Shown: positions 1 through 7,088 of the stretch, in pieces
How positions within the stretch are numbered: position 1 is the first letter of the stretch
How the letters are laid out: each line of letters begins with the position of its first letter
Source: Pseudomonadota bacterium
GTDB lineage: Bacteria > Pseudomonadota > Alphaproteobacteria > Caulobacterales > Aquidulcibacteraceae
Reading direction: 5' to 3'
Assembly (NCBI GenBank): GCA_023461135.1
Contig: JAEWNX010000113.1
Coordinates: forward strand, 1 to 10,103
Length of the DNA: 10,103 bases
The notes under the pieces: model-generated
Told to the model about the DNA's origin: nothing
The model's input: only the letters and a program-made list of their open reading frames with translations
The model's database searches: none
Translations under genes and position numbers: made by a program

Positions 1-23
1 GCGTTTGCTCCGGCGCCACCGCG

Positions 24-368
24 TCAATCCATCGGCGGCACGTCCGGATTGGATTCGGCCCGATCCCGGTAAAGCGCTGCGCGCACCAGCAGGATGAAGG
101 TGACCGGCGTCGTCAGCAGCGAGAAGATCGCAATCAAGATTTCGTGCGCAACGAACCGTGTCTGCAGCACCGAGAAGCAGAGCATCGACCCGATGAGGAT
201 CAGCGCCGCGCCCAAAGTCGCGCCAAGCGTGGGCGCATGCACCCGGTCGTAGAAGAATTTGAGCCGCATGAGGCCCACGGCGCCAATGAGCGTGAACGCG
301 GCGCCGCTGACGACAAGGAGCGCAGTGAGGAGGGCTGCCCACAACGGCAGGTTCGGGACCTCCATCAT
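24..368 (-). CDS. mrpG: MrpG subunit of the Na+/H+ antiporter
   Basis: This is a 114-residue membrane protein, normal for MrpG/PhaG, with three hydrophobic segments (about 8-33, 46-67 and 73-98). Its signature includes IGAVGLMRLKFFYDRVHAPT (28-47), a region conserved in the family, and TTPVT (86-90) in the third segment. The first of two adjacent ATG codons (368) overlaps the mrpF stop in ATGA; the second ATG at 365 would be one residue shorter. It ends in a hydrophilic tail (RDRAESNPDVPPMD). This is the last gene of the operon in the window. Only 23 bases remain downstream and they show no terminator. Confidence 0.94.
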   Translation of the reverse strand: MMEVPNLPLWAALLTALLVVSGAAFTLIGAVGLMRLKFFYDRVHAPTLGATLGAALILIGSMLCFSVLQTRFVAHEILIAIFSLLTTPVTFILLVRAALYRDRAESNPDVPPMD

Positions 369-646
369 TCGATCACCTCTCCCCGCATCAAGAACTTGGC
401 GAGCGCAAGCGTTGAAGCGAAGCCGAGCAGGGCGATGACCAGAGCGGCTTCGAAATAGAGCGTGCTGCCGGTGCGGATGCCGAACGTCACCATCATCAGC
501 ATGGCGGTCACATAAAGCGTATCGAGGCCGAGCACGCGATCCTGTGCGCGCGGACCGCGGACGATCCGCCACACCGCCAGCGCCATCGCCACCGTCAACA
601 TGACTTGCGCCGTTAGCAGCCCGACGCCGAGAACCATGACGCTCAC
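365..646 (-). CDS. mrpF: MrpF subunit of the Na+/H+ antiporter
   Basis: This is a 93-residue membrane protein with three hydrophobic segments (about 4-26, 43-58 and 64-84). The family signature WRIVRGPRAQDRVLGLDTL spans 26-44 (D36, R37 and D42), and E66 lies at the start of the third segment. I chose the GTG at 646 because it makes the same four-base stop/start overlap (GTGA) seen at the other mrp junctions. The ATG at 637, three codons later, would leave the protein almost unchanged. Bacillus MrpF has been proposed to take part in sodium or bile-salt efflux. The stop overlaps the mrpG start (ATGA). Confidence 0.93.
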   Translation of the reverse strand: MSVMVLGVGLLTAQVMLTVAMALAVWRIVRGPRAQDRVLGLDTLYVTAMLMMVTFGIRTGSTLYFEAALVIALLGFASTLALAKFLMRGEVIE

Positions 647-1131
647 TCGAAAATCTCCCTGAGTAAGGGCTCGTAGCGCTGTTTCACGAGCTTGATCCAA
701 TCGCCCTCGTCCACGAGGTCGAACACGTGGAGCAGCAGGCGGCGTTCGGCCGCGTCGTGCTGCGCCCACAACGTGCCCGGCGTGCTGGTGATGATCACTG
801 CGAGCAGCGCAAGACCGTATCGATCGGTGAGGTCGAGAGGAATCGCGACAAAACCGGAGCTGCGGTGCGGTTTAGCGCCACCGAGGATGATTGCAGCGAC
901 GGCAAAGTTGGACCGGACGATGTCGAAGACGACGATGGCGGCTAATCGCAATACCGCCGTGACGCTATTGACGCGCGGACGTGGTGCGCGCAGCGGCACA
1001 AGAGTCCAAGGCGCGGCAATTCCGACGAGGGCGGCGCCTGCCAGCGTCGCCGGCGCGAGGGAGTTGTGCAGCAGCACCCAGAAGGCGGCCAAAGCGAATG
1101 AGAGACCTGGATAGGGAAAGACCCGGTTCAT
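643..1131 (-). CDS. mrpE: MrpE subunit of the Na+/H+ antiporter
   Basis: This is a 162-residue protein of the MnhE/PhaE family, the usual length. Two hydrophobic segments occupy the N-terminal third (about 11-26 and 27-48), followed by an amphipathic and cytoplasmic region. The family motif TPGT is present at residues 117-120 in AVIITSTPGTLWAQ; the threonine-proline pair is known to matter for antiport in Bacillus MrpE. The short HVFDLVDE (about 135-142) and the 'R.EPLLREIFE' end are also typical of the family. MrpE is not an ion channel itself but supports assembly and activity. The ATG overlaps the mrpD stop (ATGA), and its TGA overlaps the mrpF start (GTGA). Confidence 0.94.
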   Translation of the reverse strand: MNRVFPYPGLSFALAAFWVLLHNSLAPATLAGAALVGIAAPWTLVPLRAPRPRVNSVTAVLRLAAIVVFDIVRSNFAVAAIILGGAKPHRSSGFVAIPLDLTDRYGLALLAVIITSTPGTLWAQHDAAERRLLLHVFDLVDEGDWIKLVKQRYEPLLREIFE

Positions 1132-2732
1132 GGCCGCGCCTCGACCGCCGTATCCGTGCGATCTGCGCCAAGCACGCTTGCAACGTAATCTTGCGACCGC
1201 TCAAGCCAAGCGACGGTGCCGTCCGTGTAGTCGAGCACCCAATCGCCGTGCGTAGTGAGAACCACGCAGGCGATGAGGAGGCCCGCGATCGCGCCGAACT
1301 CTACGCCGCGCACACGGGGAATCGTGCGGTCAGTGGGCGCCCAGATCGCTTCGACGCCCGTCCGCAGAAGAGCGACGACTGCGGTGAAGCTGGAGAGCGC
1401 CAACAGCGCGATGAGCACCCAAGCCGCCGTTGCGCCATTTTCGGCGAGCCCCGCCATCATCGCGAACTTGCCGATGAAACCAGACAAGGGCGGCATGCCA
1501 GCCAGCAGCAGCGCACAAAGAATAAACCCGCCGCTGATGAGCGCAATGGCGGCCGGAATGATCACGCCGATTTCGTCGCTGGGCGAGCCGTCGTCATAGG
1601 GGTCACGATACTCGTCGTCGAATACCGCAGGGCCCAGCGCGGGCGCGGTGGTGCCTCGCGCGCGGTTGAGGAGCTCGATCAGCAGGAAGAAGGCGGCCAC
1701 GGCGAGCGTTGAGCTGATCATGTAATAGAGCGCTCCCGACAGAGCGCGCTCGCCGCCGGCGCCGAGCACGGCAAGCACGGCGCCGGATGACGTCAGCACG
1801 GAGAACCCGGCGATGCGCGAGAACGACCGCGCCGCCAGCATGCCGATCGCGCTCATTGCAATCGTTAGTCCGCCGCCGATCAAGAGGAACGGGCTGGCGA
1901 GACCAGCCGCCTCCCCAGCGCTAGGACCGAAAAACAAGAACGAGGCCCTGAGCGTCGCATAGACGCCGACCTTGGTCATGATTGCGAACATGGCCGCCGC
2001 CGGCGCACTGGCGGCCGAATAGGTTGGCGGCAGCCAGAATCCGAGCGGCCAAGCGCCGGCCTTGATCAGAAACGCGACGCCCAGCACGGCGCAGCCGATC
2101 TCGAACAGCGTCCGCTGCTCGCCGACAAGCTGGGGGATGCGCTGAGCCAGGTCGGCCATGTTGAGCGTGCCGGTGATGCCGTAGATCACAGTCACGCCCA
2201 CCAAGAAGAGAGAGGATGCGCCCAGATTGACGGCGATATAGTGCAGTCCCGCTTTCACGCGCGGAATGCCCGACCCGTGCAGAACCAATCCGTATGACGC
2301 CGCCAGCAGGACTTCAAAGAAGACGAACAGATTGAAGAGATCGCCGGTAAGGAAGGCGCCGTTTAACCCGGCAAGCAACAACAAGAAGAGCGCATGAAAG
2401 CGCGGACCTGCCTGATCCCAGCGCGCGAGGGAGAAGACGAGCGCTGCAAGCGCAAGCGTACTAGCGAGCGTCACCATCAGCGCCGACAACCGGTCCAGCA
2501 CCAAGACGATGCCAAACGGAGCGGGCCAGTTGCCAAGCCGATACACGCTTGCGGCGCTGCCATCCGAAGCAGAGACCGAAATCAGCAGCGTAATTGAAAT
2601 CAGCAGCAGCGCCACCGTCGCCGCCAAGCTCAATGCAACGCGCAACGGGCGTTGTTCGATCATCACCACGAGTGCCGCAGCAGCCAGCGGCAGCACGATC
2701 GGCGCGATGACCAGGTGACCAAGCCCGTTCAT
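1128..2732 (-). CDS. mrpD: MrpD subunit of the Na+/H+ antiporter (NuoM/NuoN-like)
   Basis: This is a 534-residue polytopic protein, slightly longer than the roughly 490-500 residues of Bacillus MrpD. It is the second proton-channel subunit, related to complex I NuoM/NuoN. Key residues are visible: E140 in LFVFFEVLLAASYG, K224 in FLIKAGAWPLGFWLPP, K254 in AIMTKVGVYATLR and K422 in LSGFIGKFA. E140 and K224 match the glutamate and lysine shown to be essential in Bacillus MrpD. The extra length includes an acidic loop at about 371-387 (FDDEYRDPYDDGSPSDE) just before the segment leading to AGMPPLSGF; similar acidic insertions are, from memory, common in proteobacterial homologues. The true start is the ATG at 2732, overlapping the mrpC stop. 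The frame is open further upstream to 3080, but that extension is arginine-rich and lies inside mrpC. The stop overlaps mrpE by four bases. Confidence 0.95.
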   Translation of the reverse strand: MNGLGHLVIAPIVLPLAAAALVVMIEQRPLRVALSLAATVALLLISITLLISVSASDGSAASVYRLGNWPAPFGIVLVLDRLSALMVTLASTLALAALVFSLARWDQAGPRFHALFLLLLAGLNGAFLTGDLFNLFVFFEVLLAASYGLVLHGSGIPRVKAGLHYIAVNLGASSLFLVGVTVIYGITGTLNMADLAQRIPQLVGEQRTLFEIGCAVLGVAFLIKAGAWPLGFWLPPTYSAASAPAAAMFAIMTKVGVYATLRASFLFFGPSAGEAAGLASPFLLIGGGLTIAMSAIGMLAARSFSRIAGFSVLTSSGAVLAVLGAGGERALSGALYYMISSTLAVAAFFLLIELLNRARGTTAPALGPAVFDDEYRDPYDDGSPSDEIGVIIPAAIALISGGFILCALLLAGMPPLSGFIGKFAMMAGLAENGATAAWVLIALLALSSFTAVVALLRTGVEAIWAPTDRTIPRVRGVEFGAIAGLLIACVVLTTHGDWVLDYTDGTVAWLERSQDYVASVLGADRTDTAVEARP

Positions 2733-3070
2733 TGCTCGGGCTCCTGACCATCGACGTGATCGGTGCCGGTCAGGCCGCGCGAGGCCAGGAGAACGACAAG
2801 GAAGAGGGCGGTCATCGCGAAGCTGATGACGATGGCCGTCAACACAAGCGCCTGCGGCAGCGGGTCGGCATAAGCGTTCGTATCTGTGACCGCGGGGTCG
2901 AGCACAGGCGGCGCGCCGACGCGCAGGCCCCCGACGGAGAAGATGAAGAGGTTGACCGCGTAAGCGATCAGCGAAAGGCCGATGATGACCTGAAACGTGC
3001 GAGGTCTGAAGAGGAGCCAGACGCCGGAGGCGGTCAACACGCCGATTGCGAGTGCGAGCACAATTTCCAT
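2729..3070 (-). CDS. mrpC: MrpC subunit of the Na+/H+ antiporter (NuoK-like)
   Basis: This is a 113-residue small membrane protein related to complex I subunit NuoK, the usual length for MrpC. It shows three hydrophobic segments (about 3-21, 26-48 and 73-97). The family signature DPLPQALVLTAIVISFA spans 69-85 and leads into the third segment. In the antiporter, MrpC sits between MrpA and MrpD and helps form the assembled complex. The ATG shares one base with the mrpA stop (TGATG), and its own stop overlaps the mrpD start by four bases (ATGA), so translation is probably coupled on both sides. The short charged C-terminus (DHVDGQEPEQ) is variable in the family. NuoK of complex I is excluded by the neighbours. 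Confidence 0.95.
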   Translation of the reverse strand: MEIVLALAIGVLTASGVWLLFRPRTFQVIIGLSLIAYAVNLFIFSVGGLRVGAPPVLDPAVTDTNAYADPLPQALVLTAIVISFAMTALFLVVLLASRGLTGTDHVDGQEPEQ

Positions 3071-6048
3071 CAGACTGCACCCTCCCTCTGCGCCGCGTCT
3101 GCTTGAGGTTCGGGTGCTGGCAATGAATCGGCGTCCACGAATTCTCCGTCGGGCGTCACTTTGCGCGGCGTGCGGATGGATTGGTGCGCCAGGGCGATCA
3201 ACATCAGCACCGTGGCGCCGACGACCAGAACGAAAACGCCGAGATCGAAGATCATCGCCGTTGCCGCGGGTGTTTCGCCGAGCATCGGAATGTCAACGTA
3301 CTGAAAGTAGGATGTCAGGAACGGATAGCCGAGAAGCCACGCGCCCGCGCCTGCGGCCACGGCGATCAATAATCCGGCGCCGATCCAGTTCATCGGCCGC
3401 ACACGAAGGCGCGCCTCGGTCTGCCTCGTGCCGGAGGCCATGTACTGTAGGATGAAGGCGATCGACATGGCGACGCCCGCCGTGAAGCCGCCGCCCGGCA
3501 GATCGTGGCCGCGCAGGAAGAGGAAGAGCGCGAACACGACGATCACCGGAAAGAACAACTGCATCAGCACGCGCGGGATCAGCATGTACTCCCGCATTGT
3601 CTGCCCAACGTCGCGTTCGGCGCGTCGCTCGTCGTAAGCGTTCTGAGTCTGCTGCTGCTGCGGCGCGCCCATGCTCTCCTGCGCCGGCCGGAATCGCCGC
3701 AAGAGGGCGAACACGGTGATCGCGACCACGGCCAGCACGGTGATCTCGCCCAGCGTGTCGAAGGCGCGGAAGTCGACGAGAAGCACGTTGATCACGTTGC
3801 GTCCGCCGGCTTCGCTATAAGAGCGCTCCAGGAAGAAGTGCGATATCGGGTCAGAAGCCGGGCGGGTCATCACCGCGAGTGTCAATGCCGAGACGCTGAC
3901 GCCGGCGATCATGGCGATCGTCATGTCGAGCCCGCGACGCAAAAATGCGCGAAGGCGGGACACGCGCGAAAACGAGCGCAGTTCTTCGATTCGGATGGGC
4001 AGCCAGCGCAGGCCGAGCAGCAAGAGTACGGTGGTGACGATCTCGACCAACAATTGCGTCAGCGCGAGGTCCGGCGCGGACAGCCAGACGAAGGTGAGGC
4101 AGCTCACCAACCCCGCCCCGCCCATCAGCACGAGCGCCACGAAACGATGGTACTTGGCCTGCTGCGCGGCCCCGATCGCGCAGGCGCCGCCGACCACCCA
4201 CATCAAGGCGAACACCGGGTCGACCGCCTGGAGCTGCGGCGCGAGCGCAACGCCTCCGGCGGCAAGAGCGATCCCGAGTGCTACGAGCAGCGGCACAAGA
4301 ATGAGCAGGCGCAATTGCGGTTGCAGTTGGCGCGTGCTGAGGACCCGTTCGACGCCCCGGGCGAAACTGACAAGGCCAGTCATGGCGCTTTCGTAGATCT
4401 GTCGCGATTGAACGCGGTACAGGAGAGGCGGCGCGCCGCGCGGATTGTTGTTGATGCGCTTTCCGAAGAGCACGTAGAGCACCGTGCCCGTGACGAAGGC
4501 GGTTAAGCTCAGCAGCAAGGCGGGGCTGAGCCCGTGCCAAACGCGTAAACTGTACGTTGGCGCCGCGTCGCCCATCACCGCGTCCACAGCGGAGGCCAGC
4601 AGCGGCCCAATGGTAAGGCCCGGCACGATGCCGACGACTAGGCAGATCAGCACCAACAATTCGATTGGAAACCGCATCCAGTGCGGCGGCTCCGCCGGCG
4701 TTCGCGGACATTCCGTCGGTGGCGGGCCGAAGAATGTGGTGTGGATGAAGCGCAGCGAATAGAGGACGCTGAACGCGCTCGCCAGCGTGGCGAGCACGGG
4801 CAGTGCATAATTGGTGTGCGGTCCGGCGCTGTGGGCGATCGCTTCCGCGAGGAACATCTCCTTGGAGAGAAAGCCGTTGAGCAGCGGAACGCCGGCCATG
4901 GCCGCCGCCGCCACCATGGCGAGGCTCGCCGTAATCGGCATGAAGCGAAAAAGGCCGCTTAGTTTGCGCATGTCGCGCGTGCCGGTTTCGTGGTCGATGA
5001 TGCCCGCCGCCATGAACAGCGAGGCTTTGAACGTCGCGTGGTTCACGGTGTGGAAGATCGCCGCGACGGCTGCGAGCGGGCTGCCTAAACCCAGAAGCAG
5101 CGTGATAAGCCCGAGATGGCTTATGGTGGAATAGGCGAGCAGGCCCTTGAGGTCATGCTGGTAGATCGCGGCGAATGCGCCGATCAGCAGCGTCGCCATG
5201 CCCGCTGAAGTGACGATGGCGTACCACGCGTCCGTGCCCGACATCACAGGCCATAGCAGCGTCAGCAGGAAGATGCCGGCCTTCACCATCGTCGCCGAGT
5301 GAAGGTAGGCGCTGACCGGCGTCGGCGCCGCCATGGCGTGCGGCAGCCAGAAATGGAACGGAAACTGCGCGCTTTTCGTGAACGCGCCGACGAGGATCAA
5401 CAGCAGCGTTGGCAGGTAGAGCGAGTGCGCGCGAATGCGGTCGCCCGCGCCAAGCACCACCTCGAGATCATAGCTGCCGGCAATGTGCCCGAGCAGCAGC
5501 ATGCCGACGAGAAGCGCGAGGCCTCCTGCGGCGGTCACCGTCAACGCCATCCGCGCGCCTTCGCGCGCGTTGGCGCTCTGATGCCAATACCCAATCAGCA
5601 GGAAGGAAAAGAGGCTTGTGAGCTCCCAGAACACCACGAGCTGAATGAGATTGCCCGACATCACGATGCCGAGCATCGCGCCCATGAACGCAAGCAGGTA
5701 CGAATAGAAGCGCGGAACAGGGTCGGCCGCCGCCATGTAATAGCGGGCGTACAGGACGATGAGCGCGCCGATCCCGAGAATAAGGAGCGAAAACAGCCAC
5801 GATAAGCCATCCAGCCGCAGGACGATGTCGACGCCAAGGGACGGCAGCCATGGAATGTCGGTGCGTACGCCTGCGCCGCTCGCGGCGTGGAGCAACAGCA
5901 GGCAGACGAAGGCGGCGATCGTGACGCTCGAGGCTAACGTCGCGGCGGCGTTGCGGGCGTGCGTCGGCAGCCACGCCGCGATCAGCGCCCCGGCGAAGGG
6001 CAGAGTGATCATGGCGATGAGTAGAAAGCTGGCCGGCATCCGCGCCAT
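3070..6048 (-). CDS. mrpA: Fused MrpA-MrpB subunit of the multisubunit Na+/H+ antiporter
   Basis: This is a 992-residue polytopic inner-membrane protein, the largest Mrp subunit. Residues up to about 525 form a proton-translocating module related to complex I NuoL. Visible key residues are E142 in VFWELTS, K225 in AFTKSAQFPFHFWLP, K256 in SATMVKAG, the FHTVNHATFK segment (H333, H337, K341), and K396 in GFLSKEMF. A DUF4040-like segment follows (about 611-683, with SAPDLALTQLLVE, D660 and E669), then the conserved LVDFRAFDTLGEITVLA (E768). After a hydrophilic, glutamine-rich linker (about 788-815) comes a complete MrpB domain (about 817-955, with LRGHDLPGGGFTAG). Separate mrpA and mrpB genes are the Bacillus arrangement; the fusion is typical of rhizobial Pha-type and other proteobacterial loci. 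The start is uncertain: no good ribosome site precedes TTG 6075, ATG 6048 or ATG 6039. I chose 6048. The stop overlaps the mrpC start in TGATG. Confidence 0.95.
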   Translation of the reverse strand: MARMPASFLLIAMITLPFAGALIAAWLPTHARNAAATLASSVTIAAFVCLLLLHAASGAGVRTDIPWLPSLGVDIVLRLDGLSWLFSLLILGIGALIVLYARYYMAAADPVPRFYSYLLAFMGAMLGIVMSGNLIQLVVFWELTSLFSFLLIGYWHQSANAREGARMALTVTAAGGLALLVGMLLLGHIAGSYDLEVVLGAGDRIRAHSLYLPTLLLILVGAFTKSAQFPFHFWLPHAMAAPTPVSAYLHSATMVKAGIFLLTLLWPVMSGTDAWYAIVTSAGMATLLIGAFAAIYQHDLKGLLAYSTISHLGLITLLLGLGSPLAAVAAIFHTVNHATFKASLFMAAGIIDHETGTRDMRKLSGLFRFMPITASLAMVAAAAMAGVPLLNGFLSKEMFLAEAIAHSAGPHTNYALPVLATLASAFSVLYSLRFIHTTFFGPPPTECPRTPAEPPHWMRFPIELLVLICLVVGIVPGLTIGPLLASAVDAVMGDAAPTYSLRVWHGLSPALLLSLTAFVTGTVLYVLFGKRINNNPRGAPPLLYRVQSRQIYESAMTGLVSFARGVERVLSTRQLQPQLRLLILVPLLVALGIALAAGGVALAPQLQAVDPVFALMWVVGGACAIGAAQQAKYHRFVALVLMGGAGLVSCLTFVWLSAPDLALTQLLVEIVTTVLLLLGLRWLPIRIEELRSFSRVSRLRAFLRRGLDMTIAMIAGVSVSALTLAVMTRPASDPISHFFLERSYSEAGGRNVINVLLVDFRAFDTLGEITVLAVVAITVFALLRRFRPAQESMGAPQQQQTQNAYDERRAERDVGQTMREYMLIPRVLMQLFFPVIVVFALFLFLRGHDLPGGGFTAGVAMSIAFILQYMASGTRQTEARLRVRPMNWIGAGLLIAVAAGAGAWLLGYPFLTSYFQYVDIPMLGETPAATAMIFDLGVFVLVVGATVLMLIALAHQSIRTPRKVTPDGEFVDADSLPAPEPQADAAQREGAV
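3649..3660 (-). repeat. (CAG)4 trinucleotide run encoding a glutamine tract in the MrpA-MrpB linker
   Basis: Four perfect CAG codons on the minus strand encode residues Q797-Q800 of the fused protein, inside the hydrophilic linker between the MrpA and MrpB parts (APQQQQTQ). The tract is short, but it falls where length changes would be tolerated. Confidence 0.7.
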
Positions 6049-6093
6049 TGTGCGGAGCCAAGCGCCGCGCTTCAACCCTGGGTCAACTGCGAC

Positions 6094-6990
6094 TCATTTA
6101 TCAGGCGGGGCGCGGACGACGAGGATATCGCTCGGTGTTCCATCCACGATCTTGGGGGCATGGCCGCCGACGAGCAGATGGAAAAGCATCCCGCGCCCAA
6201 GCGTTCCGATCACGGTGAGGTCCGCATCTTTCTCGACGACATAGTTGCGAATCATGATCTCGGGGGGACCATGTTCGATCAGGGTCACAACGCGCTTGCG
6301 AACATCGTCGGGCATGTCCGTCTCATTGACGAAGGATCGAATCTCCTCGTGCTCCATTGCGGAGAAGTCCTGGCTAAGCTGGCTCGATCCCCAGAGCGAA
6401 CGGTAGGGCATGTCGAAGGCGTGCATGACGGCGAAGAGCGCGTCCGGGAACAGTTTCGCGGCGGCGGCCAGACCATGGCGCGCTTCATCCGTGAAGTCGG
6501 TCCCGACAAGAATATGGCGATATGGCCCTGAGGGCCGGCTCTTGACGATCAGCACTGACGTTGGCGCGCGGCGGATCAAATATTCCACTGTCCGGCCAAG
6601 GAAAACTCTTCCGAGACCATGGTCGCGCGCCGCCCCAATCACGATGAGGTCGCATTGCTCGCGTTCCACGATGTCGAGAATGACCTCGGATGCTCCGCCT
6701 TCGGTAACGATGATGCGCAAATCGGTGACGGCGTCCCGGATGTCGCGCCGGATTTGCGCCTCGACCGCGATTGCGGGGTCCGGCGGGCGCCGCCAGGACG
6801 GGAGATCTTCGTAGGCGGGTGAGCCGACCGCGTTTTTCTGATCTTCCAGCGCGTGCACAACCACCAGAGCGGCATTCCACTGGCCTGCGAGCTGCGTGGC
6901 GCGATCGAGCGCCCGGTCGCTGCGCGCGTTCAGGTCGGTCGCCAGCAATATTTTCTTAGGTGGCGTGGAAGGCCATTGTGCGCTTGCCAT
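6094..6990 (-). CDS. Tandem-domain universal stress protein (UspA family)
   Basis: This is a 298-residue soluble protein with two UspA domains, about residues 12-150 and 157-293. Each opens with a hydrophobic strand and acidic residue typical of the fold: KILLATDL with D19, and HILVGTDF with D165. Each ends in a strand, SVLIVK and DILVV. ATP-binding Usp proteins carry G-x2-G-x9-G-(S/T). In domain 1 the loop from G119 keeps the first and third glycines (G119, G132) but has R122 and R133 in place of the second glycine and the serine/threonine. Domain 2 keeps all three glycines (G262, G265, G275) but has G276 in place of serine/threonine. Nucleotide binding may therefore be weak or different. 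I chose the ATG at 6990 because GGAG lies seven bases upstream; a GTG at 7011 would add seven residues without an obvious site. The gene ends 45 bases before the mrpA start, so co-transcription is likely and suggests a stress role linked to ion homeostasis. Confidence 0.93.
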   Translation of the reverse strand: MASAQWPSTPPKKILLATDLNARSDRALDRATQLAGQWNAALVVVHALEDQKNAVGSPAYEDLPSWRRPPDPAIAVEAQIRRDIRDAVTDLRIIVTEGGASEVILDIVEREQCDLIVIGAARDHGLGRVFLGRTVEYLIRRAPTSVLIVKSRPSGPYRHILVGTDFTDEARHGLAAAAKLFPDALFAVMHAFDMPYRSLWGSSQLSQDFSAMEHEEIRSFVNETDMPDDVRKRVVTLIEHGPPEIMIRNYVVEKDADLTVIGTLGRGMLFHLLVGGHAPKIVDGTPSDILVVRAPPDK

Positions 6991-7088
6991 GAGCGGGCTC
7001 CAAACCAGCACTCTACGCGCGTGAGCGTCCCTCGGCCAGACGCAAACCCCGCCGTCAAATGTGGGCGTTCGTGCGAAGCAGGGCCACG
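6991..7088 (-). other. 98-base intergenic gap, the largest in the window; possible promoter region for usp-mrp
   Basis: This gap separates the symporter stop from the stress protein start and is the most likely place for a promoter driving the Usp-Mrp block. On the minus strand there is a TTGACG, but no convincing -10 element at 16-18 bases from it. A GAAC lies 19 bases before a GTTT, one or two bases wider than an EcfG general-stress promoter would have. A weak hairpin (GCGTC/GACGC, nine-base loop, 7025-7043) has no following T-run, so I do not call a terminator. The assignment as a promoter region rests on position only. Confidence 0.3.
6998..7001 (-). promoter_or_regulatory. Shine-Dalgarno site of the universal stress protein gene
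   Basis: The minus strand reads GGAG here, seven bases before the ATG at 6990. This spacing decides the start over the upstream GTG at 7011. Confidence 0.6.

Noticed and set aside
1..19. Possible next gene starting at the GTG at 19 on the minus strand
   Set aside because: Only six codons are visible and there is no clear ribosome site, so it cannot be supported.
981..1712. Plus-strand open frame of 243 codons over mrpD and mrpE
   Set aside because: It is antisense to two well-supported genes, has arginine-rich low-information composition and no plausible ribosome site.
24..3070. Complex I (nuo) genes
   Set aside because: NuoL-, NuoK- and NuoM/N-like proteins are present, but with MrpE, MrpF, MrpG and a fused MrpB domain beside them, which identifies an antiporter operon.
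2733..3080. N-terminal extension of mrpD up to 3080
   Set aside because: The extension is arginine-rich, sits inside mrpC in another frame, and the ATG at 2732 gives a normal MrpD N-terminus.
3505..4506. Plus-strand open frame of 333 codons inside mrpA
   Set aside because: It is antisense to a clearly conserved gene, rich in R, H, Q and E with no family motif, as expected from GC-biased codons read in reverse.
7025..7043. Possible terminator hairpin between the symporter and usp genes
   Set aside because: The stem is only five base pairs with a nine-base loop and no T-run follows on the minus strand.
7045..7070. EcfG-like general stress promoter before usp (GAAC ... GTTT)
   Set aside because: The spacer is 19 bases rather than 17-18 and the -35 lacks the GG; the match is no better than chance.
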